From: Caldifarciminota bacterium
GTDB taxonomy: Bacteria > Hydrothermota > Hydrothermia > UBA1063 > CAJXJZ01
Assembly (NCBI GenBank): GCA_027033555.1
Contig: JALVLE010000299.1
Span: forward strand, 1-9,009
DNA length: 9,009 nt
Direction: 5' to 3'
A program made the position numbers and the translations under genes. The notes beneath the pieces were generated by a model. It did not search any database. It was not told the origin of the DNA and worked only from the letters and a program-made list of their open reading frames with translations. The first letter of the stretch is position 1; every line of letters starts with the position of its first letter. Of the stretch, positions 1 to 7,274 are shown piece after piece.

Positions 1-1043
1 CCTCCAGAATGGGGGTCAAACACGTATAAGTTTACTGAAAGCTGGTTATCAGAAGTCTCCTGGTCGTCAGAGAAATCTGCATACACGGTCAGTGTGTAAT
101 GTGCTCCATTCACATTAAAATTATATTCTCCGAAAGAGGTATCTATAGCCTCACCAGGGGCAAGAACAAGCTCAAAGGAAGTATCACGTATAGTAACAGA
201 TTCAGAATCAAGAACTGCTCTCGCAGTGAATGTATCAACTGAAAGTCCTTTGTTCTTAAACAAAGCTCTCAAGGGATAGGTTCCTGTGGTAATGGTATCA
301 GAAGAAGGAGATGTTATCTGAAGCACAGCCACATCGTGATTATATGGGGCGAGAATACCTACATCATCAATTCCCCATATATACCAGAGTCCACCAGTTG
401 CCACTGCCTGGAAGGCAAACTGCACAGTATCTCCTGCATAGGAGGATATATCAAAAACATACTGGGTATCAACCCATCCTGTGTCCGGTGCTGTATAGCT
501 TGAGAAATCAAGGAGTGTGTCCCATGTGGCTCCATGGTCAGTGGTCATGAGAACATAATAATGGTCACCATAAGTAGAGCCCTTGTGAGCAAATGTCCAG
601 AATGAAAAATAATATGAACCTGTGGGAGAACCTGTAAGTTCTACCTCCGGTGTTATCAACCACTCATTCTGATCCTGATATGACCACCAGACGAGAGCAC
701 TATAAGTGCCAGAATGGCTCCATCTTGAATCCTGATGCCATGTGGAATCTGCTGTTTGCTGGGACTGCACCTGCCATCCCGCAGGAGGCACGGTGTCTTC
801 AAAATCCTCGGAGATAAGTGCAAGAGGCTCCTTATGAACACCACCGGTATTGGTATATCTATGGAATCTTATCGGCACCATCCCTCCTTTGAAAACGGAC
901 GGGATAGTTGTGGTAACCTCCGTGCCTTTTGTCTCCACAACGGGAGACTTTTTCATTTTTACTGGAGTAGTACTACTTCTGTGGCTCCTTTGTCTTATCC
1001 CTATCGGGAGAGACAGCATGAGAGCCATTACTATATGAGTCAT
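1..1043 (-). CDS. Secreted adhesin-like protein, choice-of-anchor J/cleaved-adhesin domain (C-terminus cut by window edge)
   Basis: The minus-strand frame stays open for 347 codons to the left edge, so the C-terminal part is missing. The ATG at 1043 is preceded by AGGAGG with a 6-nt spacer, which fixes the start. Residues 4-16 are hydrophobic (IVMALMLSLPIGI) but lack N-terminal Lys/Arg and an obvious AXA cleavage site, so this is a weak signal peptide. A polar Ser/Thr/Lys linker follows to about residue 76. Residues 79-229 begin EDFED..PPAGW, contain W, HSG..SA, WLITP and FW blocks, and end W-G-I-D-D-V. That is the pattern of choice-of-anchor J/cleaved-adhesin (MAM-like jellyroll) domains of secreted proteases and adhesins. 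Residues 232-347 look like a CARDB-type Ig-like domain (N-H-D-V-A-V opening, F-K-N-K-G strand). The substrate is unknown; binding to a surface or polysaccharide is inference. The gene overlaps the cca 3' end by 71 nt. Confidence 0.82.
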   Translation of the reverse strand, partial: MTHIVMALMLSLPIGIRQRSHRSSTTPVKMKKSPVVETKGTEVTTTIPSVFKGGMVPIRFHRYTNTGGVHKEPLALISEDFEDTVPPAGWQVQSQQTADSTWHQDSRWSHSGTYSALVWWSYQDQNEWLITPEVELTGSPTGSYYFSFWTFAHKGSTYGDHYYVLMTTDHGATWDTLLDFSSYTAPDTGWVDTQYVFDISSYAGDTVQFAFQAVATGGLWYIWGIDDVGILAPYNHDVAVLQITSPSSDTITTGTYPLRALFKNKGLSVDTFTARAVLDSESVTIRDTSFELVLAPGEAIDTSFGEYNFNVNGAHYTLTVYADFSDDQETSDNQLSVNLYVFDPHSG

Positions 1044-2358
1044 AAACTCCCTCCTGTTTGTATTTTTGTATAATATATTTTAAAGCATCTTCTTTATTTT
1101 TCAAATTCCCTGCCTTGAATTCGTCGTCAACATCCTCAAGTATTATTTTAAACAAAGGGGATGGTTTAAATCCAAGCTCTATTAGATCGTATCCTGTGAT
1201 AATCCTCACAGGCTTTTTTTGAGCCTCCTCTCTTACTTCTTTGACAAGCTCTCTTAGCCTCTGGTATCCCAGCATTCCCCCTTCTCTCGGCGGAGAGGCT
1301 TTTGCGTCTGCTTCAGCAAAGTAAAGCAAAAAATCGGCATATTCTCCCGTTCTTCTCAAAAAGCGTGCCACTGCTTTCTTTGTAAGCTCCGGGACACCTG
1401 CAAGATGATGTGGATACATGTGATATTCTACTATTTTTTTTGCATCTTCTATTTCTTTTGTGGAAAACTTCAATTCTTTCAATCTTTTTTCAACAAGTCC
1501 TGCACCTTCCTTATCGTGTCCATGAAAATGTGTGTTACCCTTCTCATCATATGACATAGTAAGGGGTTTACCCACATCATGAAGAAATGCACCCAACCAG
1601 TATATAGGACGTATGTTTATATTTCTCACATAACGAAGACTTTCTTCAAGGTATTTTATTACCATAAGAGAATGAAAAAGGAGATTCTGCTCATTATAAT
1701 ACCTCTGAGACGTTTCTCTAAGCTTTTTTACACAGGGGAAAAGTACATCCATAACCCCAGTATCACATAAAAGTCTTAATGTTTCATATATTCGTTTTGA
1801 CGAGAGGATAAGAAGAAACTCATGGCGAATTCTCTCTCCGGCTACGTTATTCAAAAGCCCCTTATTTTTCAAAATCCATGAGAGTGTATTTTCCTCAATT
1901 TTAAACCCGAGCGTAGCATAGAATCTGAAGGCTCTGAGAATCCTTAACGGGTCGCTTATCAGATTTTCTTCTTTCAGGGCCCTAATAATTCCATTTCTCA
2001 AATCATCAATTCCATTATATGGATCAACTATGTTTCCACTTTTGTCAATAGCTATGCTGTTAATGGTGAAATCCCTTTTTCCAAGGTCTTCTTCTATATT
2101 CTCACCTTTGAAAAGGGTTATATCCACCCAGAAATCCCTGAATACTATCCTGTATTCGTCTTCTTCAGGATGTAAAACAACCAGTTTTCCATGCCTTTTC
2201 AAGTTTTCTACTGTTTTCTTTACATTTACACCGACAAGATCAAAATCAGCAGGCTTTTCTCCAAGAAGTATATCCCTTACACTTCCACCTACCAGATACA
2301 GGTCATATTTGTTCATAATTTCTTTTATTATATGCGGCATACCGGACAAAAGTGTCAT
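973..2358 (-). CDS. cca: CCA tRNA nucleotidyltransferase / poly(A) polymerase family protein with HD domain
   Basis: A 461-residue class II nucleotidyltransferase. It would add or repair the 3' CCA of tRNA in the cytoplasm, or polyadenylate RNA; the two activities cannot be separated by eye. The head domain shows LVGGSVRD (22-29), the catalytic D-F-D (38-40) with a third acidic residue at D79, R-D-F-T-I-N (95-100), IVDPYNG (110-116) and DPLRILRAFRF (136-146). A complete HD phosphohydrolase module follows: H229, H260-D261, and H279/H281-D282 in the HFHGHDKEGA block. Such HD domains in bacterial CCA enzymes are linked to 2',3'-cyclic phosphodiesterase and phosphatase activity. The ATG overlaps the stop of the upstream gene as ATGA, implying translational coupling; Met7 (codon 2340-2338) is an alternative start and neither has a clear ribosome site. 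The last 23 residues (about 439-461) are polar, overlap the next gene and look dispensable. Confidence 0.93.
   Translation of the reverse strand: MTLLSGMPHIIKEIMNKYDLYLVGGSVRDILLGEKPADFDLVGVNVKKTVENLKRHGKLVVLHPEEDEYRIVFRDFWVDITLFKGENIEEDLGKRDFTINSIAIDKSGNIVDPYNGIDDLRNGIIRALKEENLISDPLRILRAFRFYATLGFKIEENTLSWILKNKGLLNNVAGERIRHEFLLILSSKRIYETLRLLCDTGVMDVLFPCVKKLRETSQRYYNEQNLLFHSLMVIKYLEESLRYVRNINIRPIYWLGAFLHDVGKPLTMSYDEKGNTHFHGHDKEGAGLVEKRLKELKFSTKEIEDAKKIVEYHMYPHHLAGVPELTKKAVARFLRRTGEYADFLLYFAEADAKASPPREGGMLGYQRLRELVKEVREEAQKKPVRIITGYDLIELGFKPSPLFKIILEDVDDEFKAGNLKNKEDALKYIIQKYKQEGVYDSYSNGSHAVSPDRDKTKEPQK
1050..1055 (-). promoter_or_regulatory. Shine-Dalgarno site of the adhesin-like gene
   Basis: The minus strand reads AGGAGG here, six bases before the ATG at 1043. 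This is a perfect anti-16S match at optimal spacing. It lies inside the cca coding sequence and supports the overlapping start rather than one further downstream. Confidence 0.8.
1077..1104 (-). promoter_or_regulatory. Possible internal promoter for the adhesin-like gene
   Basis: On the minus strand TTGAAA (1104-1099) and TAAAAT (1082-1077) are separated by 16 bases, each one mismatch from the sigma-70 consensus. The predicted start near 1070 would give a leader of about 27 nt carrying the AGGAGG site. The region is AT-rich coding sequence, so a chance match is possible. Confidence 0.35.
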
Positions 2359-3233
2359 TTTACGACAAAATCAGCAAAAAAGTCCTCTTTATTGAGGGTA
2401 AGCTTGATTTTATAAAAACCTTTTTCAAGTCGTCCAACATAATACTCAAACCTATATGCTCCTTTAGGTAGTGTACCATGTGCTATCTGGATAGTGTCCT
2501 TACCGAGGATGGAGATATTATAGGTTGCATTGGTATTAAGGTTAAAGGCTATTTTCAACGTGTCGTTGACAAAATTAACATAATCAATAGGACTTTTCAG
2601 TTTTTCAGTATTTATAACGCTTCCCTTAGAAAGATCTATGCTGACGTTATGATATTTTAATTCAATTTTTTTCCAGCCTTTAAGAGGTATTATCCCCTGG
2701 ATAACAGCAGGATAAAGTTTGATTCCGTATTTTCTTCGCTTCGTGTAATACATTATTTCAAAAGGCTCTCTGCTTTTTATAAGTGCAAAATTCCTATTTG
2801 AGTTTATATTTTTGAGTGTATGCAGATGTCCACTTTTGTCAGTATAAAATAAATCCAGTGCCCCATCATTGTTTACATCGTAAAACACAAAGGATGCAAC
2901 GTGCTTGTAAACCGTTGTATTTTGTCTGTAATCTGTGATTCTTAATATGCTTTTTCGGAAAAATATCTTCTCAAACTTCCCATCTCCATCCAGATCATAT
3001 TTTAATGCATGCGGTAACACAGTATCTTTACAGAACAATGAATCATTTAAGCTCTGCCTTACGAATACATTTTCCCCTATCTTCCTGTAAAATGCCCATT
3101 CTCCATCTATAAAAAACAAAATGCCGTCCTTACCACATGCATTCTGAATTCTTGTTATTCCTGTACGTGGCAATACCACATTATAATAGGGCCTGAAAAG
3201 AGAAAATGATACAAGCAGTGCCATAATTATCAT
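2355..3233 (-). CDS. Secreted FG-GAP/VCBS-like protein with FlgD/T9SS-like C-terminal module
   Basis: A 292-residue exported protein of unknown function. The N-terminus is hydrophobic (residues 1-13, MIIMALLVSFSLF), consistent with a signal peptide or anchor. Two calcium-loop motifs of the FG-GAP or dockerin-like type are visible: DLDGDGKFE (80-88) and DVNNDGALD (119-127), each followed by short hydrophobic strands as in one or two beta-propeller-like blades. The last ~65 residues (LKIAFNLNTNATYNISILG to the end, with KGAYRFEYY and LEKGFYKIKL) fit the beta-sandwich pattern of FlgD Ig-like or T9SS type-A sorting domains; sorting by that route is inference. The start is uncertain: no Shine-Dalgarno is seen, and the frame is open upstream to the TAA of the preceding gene. 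The stop overlaps the cca start (ATGA). A TAATAT box ending five bases before the ATG could be a weak leaderless promoter. Confidence 0.75.
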   Translation of the reverse strand: MIIMALLVSFSLFRPYYNVVLPRTGITRIQNACGKDGILFFIDGEWAFYRKIGENVFVRQSLNDSLFCKDTVLPHALKYDLDGDGKFEKIFFRKSILRITDYRQNTTVYKHVASFVFYDVNNDGALDLFYTDKSGHLHTLKNINSNRNFALIKSREPFEIMYYTKRRKYGIKLYPAVIQGIIPLKGWKKIELKYHNVSIDLSKGSVINTEKLKSPIDYVNFVNDTLKIAFNLNTNATYNISILGKDTIQIAHGTLPKGAYRFEYYVGRLEKGFYKIKLTLNKEDFFADFVVK

Positions 3234-3287
3234 GATAGATATTATTTTAAGGCTTTGAAAATGAAATAAAAAGAAACCGCGATTTAC

Positions 3288-5174
3288 TTACTCAATAGGA
3301 GAAAAGTGTATATCCTCCTGCACCTTTTTTCTTATCTCCATAAGCTCATGCATTTTAACCTTTTTTAGAAACAGCTCTGCAATATCAGGATCAAACTGCG
3401 AGCCTACATTTCTTTCTATCTCCATATAGGCTATATCTGGAGAAAGGGCCTTCCTGTAAGGTCTATCTGATGTTATGGCATCATATGTATCTGCCACTGC
3501 AAAAATTCTGGCAATAAGAGGTATTTCAGAATCCCTGAGCCCATAAGGATAACCCTTTCCATCCCACCTCTCATGGTGATATAAAACCACTTTTAAGGCT
3601 TCCTGTAAAAATTCAATATGCTTTAATATGTCAAATCCAATTATGGGGTGTTTTTTCATAACCTCCCATTCATCTTTGTTTAACTTTCCGGGTTTAAGCA
3701 AAATTGAATCAGGAATGCCTATCTTTCCAAGATCGTGCAATAGACCTCCCCAGTAAATGTTTTTTAGCTCTGAGTCTGTGAGCTCCATTTTTCTACCTAT
3801 GAGTACCGCATAGCTCGCAACGCGGCGTGAGTGGAACTCGGTCTCATGTTCTCTATAATCAAGCGCATGCGATAAAGACTCCAGGGTAGCCTTATAGTTA
3901 ACATTTAACGACGCAAGGGCCCTTCTCAGCTCTTCCAGAAGGTACAGATTTTGTAAAGCAAGCTCAACGCTGGCAGCAAAGGTTTTATAAAATTTCACCT
4001 TTTCAAGGGGAAGTTTTTTTCCATCTTTTGATGATACCACAAGCACCCCTACTTCTTCGCCAAGATAATCTATAGAAAATGAATAACTCTTTTTAGGCTC
4101 TATAATAGTACTTACCACACTCTCAACTTTCTTAATAAGCGGCTTTTTATAATCAAACCGATTTTCAATACCATCTCTCCAGAAAACCCTTACATCCACT
4201 TCCTTTTCCTGCTCAAGAAACTCCTCCACCTTCATTCTGAACTCATCTATAGAAACCGAAGTAGTAAGCGATAACCCCACTCTGTAAAGGAGGTTTAAAT
4301 TCCTCTTTTTTCTTTCAAGCTCTGTTATATCTTTAATTGTATGTACAAAAAGTTCTTCTCCATAAACGCTCTTATGTGTAAAAATAGAGGCTTCAAAAAT
4401 TTTGTTCTTAACGTTTATCTTGGATGTGGCATTTTTCTTCCCTTCAAGGAGATTGAATAGCGGACAATTGTCAGGCACCTTATCGGTTCTTTCCACTATC
4501 TCATAGCATTTTTTGTGTTTTAACTCTCCAGGATGTACACCGAACATCTCAAGAAAAAATTTGTTATATCCCCTTATTCTGAATTCTCTATCAACAAGGA
4601 ATATAGGATAAGAAATGGAATTAAGTATTCTATTCTTTTCCTCCCTCTCCATTCTTAGCTTCGTAACAAGTTCAGAATTTTCAAAGGTCTTTTCAAGAAT
4701 ACGCTTTACCCCCAGGAAAAACTTCTTTTCTGAATCTGAAAAAGGTTCATCCTTTTCAATGTATAGCACACCTTTTACTCTTCCATTTACTTCCAGGGGG
4801 AGAATAAAGGCATTCTGCCCTACGTAGGGCTCCTCCTCTTTGCTTATATAATATTGTGGGTGCCTGAAAGGTTCGTGAACTACAAGACTTTCTTTCCTGC
4901 GAAATACCTCCCATACAATCCCCTCCCCTTCTTTTAATTTAAGAGGCTTATCAAACTTAACAATAGTTTTTCTCCTGCCATCTGAATAACCGCCACTGAC
5001 TCTTATAAGCTCTCCTGCATCATCTCTAAAAACAAAAACTCCAAGCAATTTAACGGGCAATGAGTTGCCCGTTATTTCCACGAAACGATCGGCGAGCTCT
5101 TCAAGGGACATATTTGGGGAAGAATTTAATATAAAGTCATAAATCAATTCATAATGCGAACTATTTTTTGACAT
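3288..5174 (-). CDS. GAF-PAS-GAF-like-HD-GYP signalling phosphodiesterase
   Basis: A 628-residue cytoplasmic sensor-effector with no membrane segment or signal peptide. Residues about 20-165 look like a GAF domain ([26 protein letters not shown]). A short helical linker leads to a PAS domain (about 181-285) carrying a Cys pair, C223 and C237 (D-N-C-P). A second, weaker GAF-like region covers about 292-412. The C-terminal HD-GYP domain (about 430-610) is complete: H448, H480-D481, HPIIG (509-513), [11 protein letters not shown] (533-543), [13 protein letters not shown] (562-574) and GSQFDP (591-596). The family hydrolyses cyclic di-GMP (some members cGAMP) with a metal centre, and all expected ligands are present. 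The input signal is unknown. It heads the leftward cluster, with 54 nt before the next gene, and its ATG coincides with the predicted transcription start. Confidence 0.93.
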   Translation of the reverse strand: MSKNSSHYELIYDFILNSSPNMSLEELADRFVEITGNSLPVKLLGVFVFRDDAGELIRVSGGYSDGRRKTIVKFDKPLKLKEGEGIVWEVFRRKESLVVHEPFRHPQYYISKEEEPYVGQNAFILPLEVNGRVKGVLYIEKDEPFSDSEKKFFLGVKRILEKTFENSELVTKLRMEREEKNRILNSISYPIFLVDREFRIRGYNKFFLEMFGVHPGELKHKKCYEIVERTDKVPDNCPLFNLLEGKKNATSKINVKNKIFEASIFTHKSVYGEELFVHTIKDITELERKKRNLNLLYRVGLSLTTSVSIDEFRMKVEEFLEQEKEVDVRVFWRDGIENRFDYKKPLIKKVESVVSTIIEPKKSYSFSIDYLGEEVGVLVVSSKDGKKLPLEKVKFYKTFAASVELALQNLYLLEELRRALASLNVNYKATLESLSHALDYREHETEFHSRRVASYAVLIGRKMELTDSELKNIYWGGLLHDLGKIGIPDSILLKPGKLNKDEWEVMKKHPIIGFDILKHIEFLQEALKVVLYHHERWDGKGYPYGLRDSEIPLIARIFAVADTYDAITSDRPYRKALSPDIAYMEIERNVGSQFDPDIAELFLKKVKMHELMEIRKKVQEDIHFSPIE

Positions 5175-5180
5175 GTGTAT

Positions 5181-5209
5181 ATTATATCTTACTAAATTTG
5201 AAATGTCAA
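5181..5209 (-). promoter_or_regulatory. Consensus sigma-70 promoter, predicted leaderless, for the HD-GYP gene
   Basis: On the minus strand TTGACA (5209-5204) is followed after exactly 17 bases by TATAAT (5186-5181), a perfect sigma-70 promoter. Six bases separate the -10 box from the A of the ATG at 5174, so the expected +1 is that A. No Shine-Dalgarno could be present on such a transcript. Confidence 0.85.
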
Positions 5210-5262
5210 TAGATTTTTGTCACATCAATCATCCCATAATGAGCATATTTTTAAACCACTTA

Positions 5263-5291
5263 TTGACTGTTCAGATTTTCTTGAGTATATT
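5263..5291 (+). promoter_or_regulatory. Sigma-70 promoter, predicted leaderless, for mpgS
   Basis: TTGACT (5263-5268), a 17-base spacer, then TATATT (5286-5291), each one mismatch from consensus. The start codon A is at 5299, eight positions after the last base of the -10 box, so transcription should begin at 5298-5299. It is divergent from the HD-GYP promoter, with 53 bases between the two -35 boxes and no convincing operator palindrome there. Confidence 0.75.
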
Positions 5292-5298
5292 ATATACC

Positions 5299-6486
5299 AT
5301 GATTATAGAGGCACCCATTTATAAAGAAATATATGGACCGCTCAGAATCTTTGAGGTCCAGAAGGTTATCAAGCTGGATACGGAAACAGAAGCTGTAGTA
5401 AACAGCTTTTTGTATAACGTTCCCAGAGAGGAAATTCAGAAAATTCTGCCTGATCTTGCCATTGTTGTGCCTTTAAAAGATGAACTTCTTATTACACTGG
5501 ATGGTGTCCTTAAGGCTATTCCTCACAAATGTCCGATTATCGTGGTGTCAAACAGTAAAATAGAAGCTCCCAACAATTTCAGGCAGGAGGCTGATTTGAT
5601 AAAACATTTTGCCACCCTCACAAATTCCCACGTTCTCCTTATTCATCAAAAGGACAACGGACTTGCCAGAGCATTTGAAAAAACAGGTTACACAGAAATA
5701 CTGGATAAAGACGGATACATACGGGATGGAAAGGGAGAAGGAATGGTTGTAGGCCTTATGCTCGCCAAGATGATAGGAGCCAAATATGTTGGGTTCGTTG
5801 ACGCAGACAATTATGTGCCGGGCGCGGTCAATGAATATGTTAAGGACTATGCGGCAGGATTTATAATGAGTGAGTCTCCTTATACAATGGTACGCCTGCA
5901 CTGGAGACACAAGCCGAAAATAATCAAGAAAAAGATATACTTTAGGAAATGGGGGCGTGTAAGCGAAGTAACCAATAAAATTCTCAATCTCCTTCTTGGA
6001 TACCTTACAAGGTTTGAAACAAATATTATAGCCACAGGCAATGCCGGGGAACACGCATTTAGCATGAAACTTGCAGATATTATGGAATTTTCAACGGGTT
6101 ATTCCATAGAGCCTTACGAATTGGTTTATCTTCTTGAAAAATTTACAGGAGCTGAAGCAACTGAAGAAAACAAGGATATTTTTAACCACGGGATAGATAT
6201 TCTTCAGATTGAAACGCTTAACCCACATTTTCATGAGGAAAAAGGTACAGAACACATACTTGATATGCTTCTTTCTTCCATGTCGGTCATATATACAAGT
6301 AAAATCACCCCTGAAGACCTGAAAGAAATAATAAAGAAAGAGCTTGCAAACCATGGAATTAACCTTGAAGAGGTAGAACTCAAAAAACCTCACGTGTTGC
6401 CCGCGGTAAGTAAAATAGACGTTGATACATGGGTGGATACCTTAAAAAATAATGCCGAAACCCTCCTTGTATTTGAAAGAACTTAA
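5299..6486 (+). CDS. mpgS: Mannosyl-3-phosphoglycerate synthase
   Basis: 395 residues, cytoplasmic. It transfers mannose from GDP-mannose to 3-phosphoglycerate (EC 2.4.1.217), the first step of mannosylglycerate synthesis. The sequence follows the Pyrococcus-type enzyme (about 394 residues) closely from the first residues: [10 protein letters not shown] (4-13), [10 protein letters not shown] (22-31), [20 protein letters not shown] (68-87), [10 protein letters not shown] (144-153), the metal-binding DAD (168-170) in [29 protein letters not shown] (199-207), KWGRVSE (217-223), TGNAGEHA (246-253), [11 protein letters not shown] (264-274) and [10 protein letters not shown] (307-316), which carries the family's metal-ligand histidine. 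I chose the ATG at 5299 because family members begin here and because the promoter lies inside the longer open frame that begins at 5173. The gene overlaps mpgP by 35 nt. GC content and codon use do not stand out from the neighbours. Confidence 0.97.
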   Translation: MIIEAPIYKEIYGPLRIFEVQKVIKLDTETEAVVNSFLYNVPREEIQKILPDLAIVVPLKDELLITLDGVLKAIPHKCPIIVVSNSKIEAPNNFRQEADLIKHFATLTNSHVLLIHQKDNGLARAFEKTGYTEILDKDGYIRDGKGEGMVVGLMLAKMIGAKYVGFVDADNYVPGAVNEYVKDYAAGFIMSESPYTMVRLHWRHKPKIIKKKIYFRKWGRVSEVTNKILNLLLGYLTRFETNIIATGNAGEHAFSMKLADIMEFSTGYSIEPYELVYLLEKFTGAEATEENKDIFNHGIDILQIETLNPHFHEEKGTEHILDMLLSSMSVIYTSKITPEDLKEIIKKELANHGINLEEVELKKPHVLPAVSKIDVDTWVDTLKNNAETLLVFERT

Positions 6487-7213
6487 TCTTTTCTTTACAG
6501 ATTTAGACGAGACACTGATTGATAAAAATTATAATATAAGGGACGACGCAAAAGAGCGCATATCAGCAGCGTTTCAGAAAAAATTTATAATTGTATTTGC
6601 ATCTTCAAAAACCCTCGCTGAAGAAATATACTATGCAAAACAATTGAACATCCCTGTTATTTACATAGTTGAAAATGGTTCTGCAATATACATACCTGCG
6701 GAATTATCCCGAAAATTCTTTCAGGACAAAACGAGGAAGGAGATAAAACTGTCTCCTATAAAAAAAGAATTCATTGTTTCTGTTCTTAGAAAGATAGAAA
6801 AAGACTATCCAGACATAAAATATTATTCCAATTCCACACTGGAGGAGATTAGTCTTTTCACGGGTTTACCCACCCATCTGGCTGAACTCGCCAGAAAAAG
6901 AGAGTTTACAGAAACAATCTTTAGAGGTTACGCATCTGGTGTTGAAAAAATTTTAGTAGCGAACGGTCTTTATGCGCAAAAAGGTAGTAAATTTACCACA
7001 ATTGGTGGAAATGTGGATAAAGGGAAGGCAGCCCGTTTTTTAATAAAACTGTTTACACGTTTCAATTATTCTTTAAAAAGAATAATTGGGATAGGAGATG
7101 GGGAAAACGACATACCCCTCCTTAAGACAGTAAATGAGCCTTACATAATCGGTAATAAAATAAACCTCAAGGATGCCAAAAAAGTCTATTCCTTTTCTGA
7201 AATAGAATTATAA
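6452..7213 (+). CDS. mpgP: Mannosyl-3-phosphoglycerate phosphatase (HAD-IIB)
   Basis: 253 residues from the ATG. It dephosphorylates mannosyl-3-phosphoglycerate to mannosylglycerate (EC 3.1.3.70), completing the pathway started by the gene upstream. HAD motifs are intact: motif I DLDET (17-21; D17 nucleophile, D19), motif II A-S-S-K-T (50-54), the motif III lysine in DKGKAARFL (189-197) and motif [10 protein letters not shown] (213-220; D216, D220). Family-typical cap segments are visible: ENGSAIYIP (74-82), [10 protein letters not shown] (124-133), FTGLP (136-140) and ETIF (154-157). The start is uncertain: ATG 6452 overlaps mpgS by 35 nt, whereas TTG at 6473 would put motif I at residues 10-14, closer to known family members. 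Neither has a visible ribosome site, so translation probably depends on ribosomes finishing mpgS. Confidence 0.94.
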   Translation: MPKPSLYLKELNLFFTDLDETLIDKNYNIRDDAKERISAAFQKKFIIVFASSKTLAEEIYYAKQLNIPVIYIVENGSAIYIPAELSRKFFQDKTRKEIKLSPIKKEFIVSVLRKIEKDYPDIKYYSNSTLEEISLFTGLPTHLAELARKREFTETIFRGYASGVEKILVANGLYAQKGSKFTTIGGNVDKGKAARFLIKLFTRFNYSLKRIIGIGDGENDIPLLKTVNEPYIIGNKINLKDAKKVYSFSEIEL

Positions 7214-7216
7214 AAT

Positions 7217-7244
7217 TTGCCAGTCCTCTTTTATGCTGTATAAT
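7217..7244 (+). promoter_or_regulatory. Promoter of the slyD-like operon, tandem -10 boxes
   Basis: TTGCCA (7217-7222), a 16-base spacer and TATAAT (7239-7244) predict a start near 7251 and a 24-nt leader that keeps the Shine-Dalgarno site. A second TATAAT at 7252-7257 has only a poor -35 box, and its start would fall within the Shine-Dalgarno site. It may instead be part of an operator. Confidence 0.65.
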
Positions 7245-7262
7245 AAACTGTTATAATAGAAC

Positions 7263-7269
7263 AAAGGAG
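7263..7269 (+). promoter_or_regulatory. Shine-Dalgarno site of the slyD-like gene
   Basis: AAAGGAG with five bases before the ATG at 7275. It is one of the two strong ribosome-binding sites in the window. Confidence 0.8.
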
Positions 7270-7274
7270 TTAGC

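Noticed and set aside
311..1073. Plus- and minus-strand open frames of 60-112 codons (311-550, 656-844, 735-1073, 850-1038)
   Set aside because: They lie opposite or out of frame with the adhesin-like gene, which has domain signatures; none has a ribosome site or recognisable motif.
2030..2415. Plus-strand open frames antisense to cca
   Set aside because: Shadow of the conserved nucleotidyltransferase domain; Ser/Phe-rich low-complexity translation with no start signals.
5210..5262. Shared operator between the two divergent promoters
   Set aside because: No inverted or direct repeat of convincing length was found between the two -35 boxes.
5173..5298. 42-codon N-terminal extension of mpgS starting at ATG 5173
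   Set aside because: It contains the mpgS promoter, overlaps the HD-GYP start codon, and family proteins begin at the residue encoded at 5299.
5548..6393. Minus-strand open frames of 61-168 codons inside mpgS
   Set aside because: mpgS is unambiguous here; the antisense translations have no family features.
7214..7238. Possible terminator after mpgP
   Set aside because: No GC-rich stem and no hairpin plus T-run; the only T-rich piece is part of the slyD promoter spacer.
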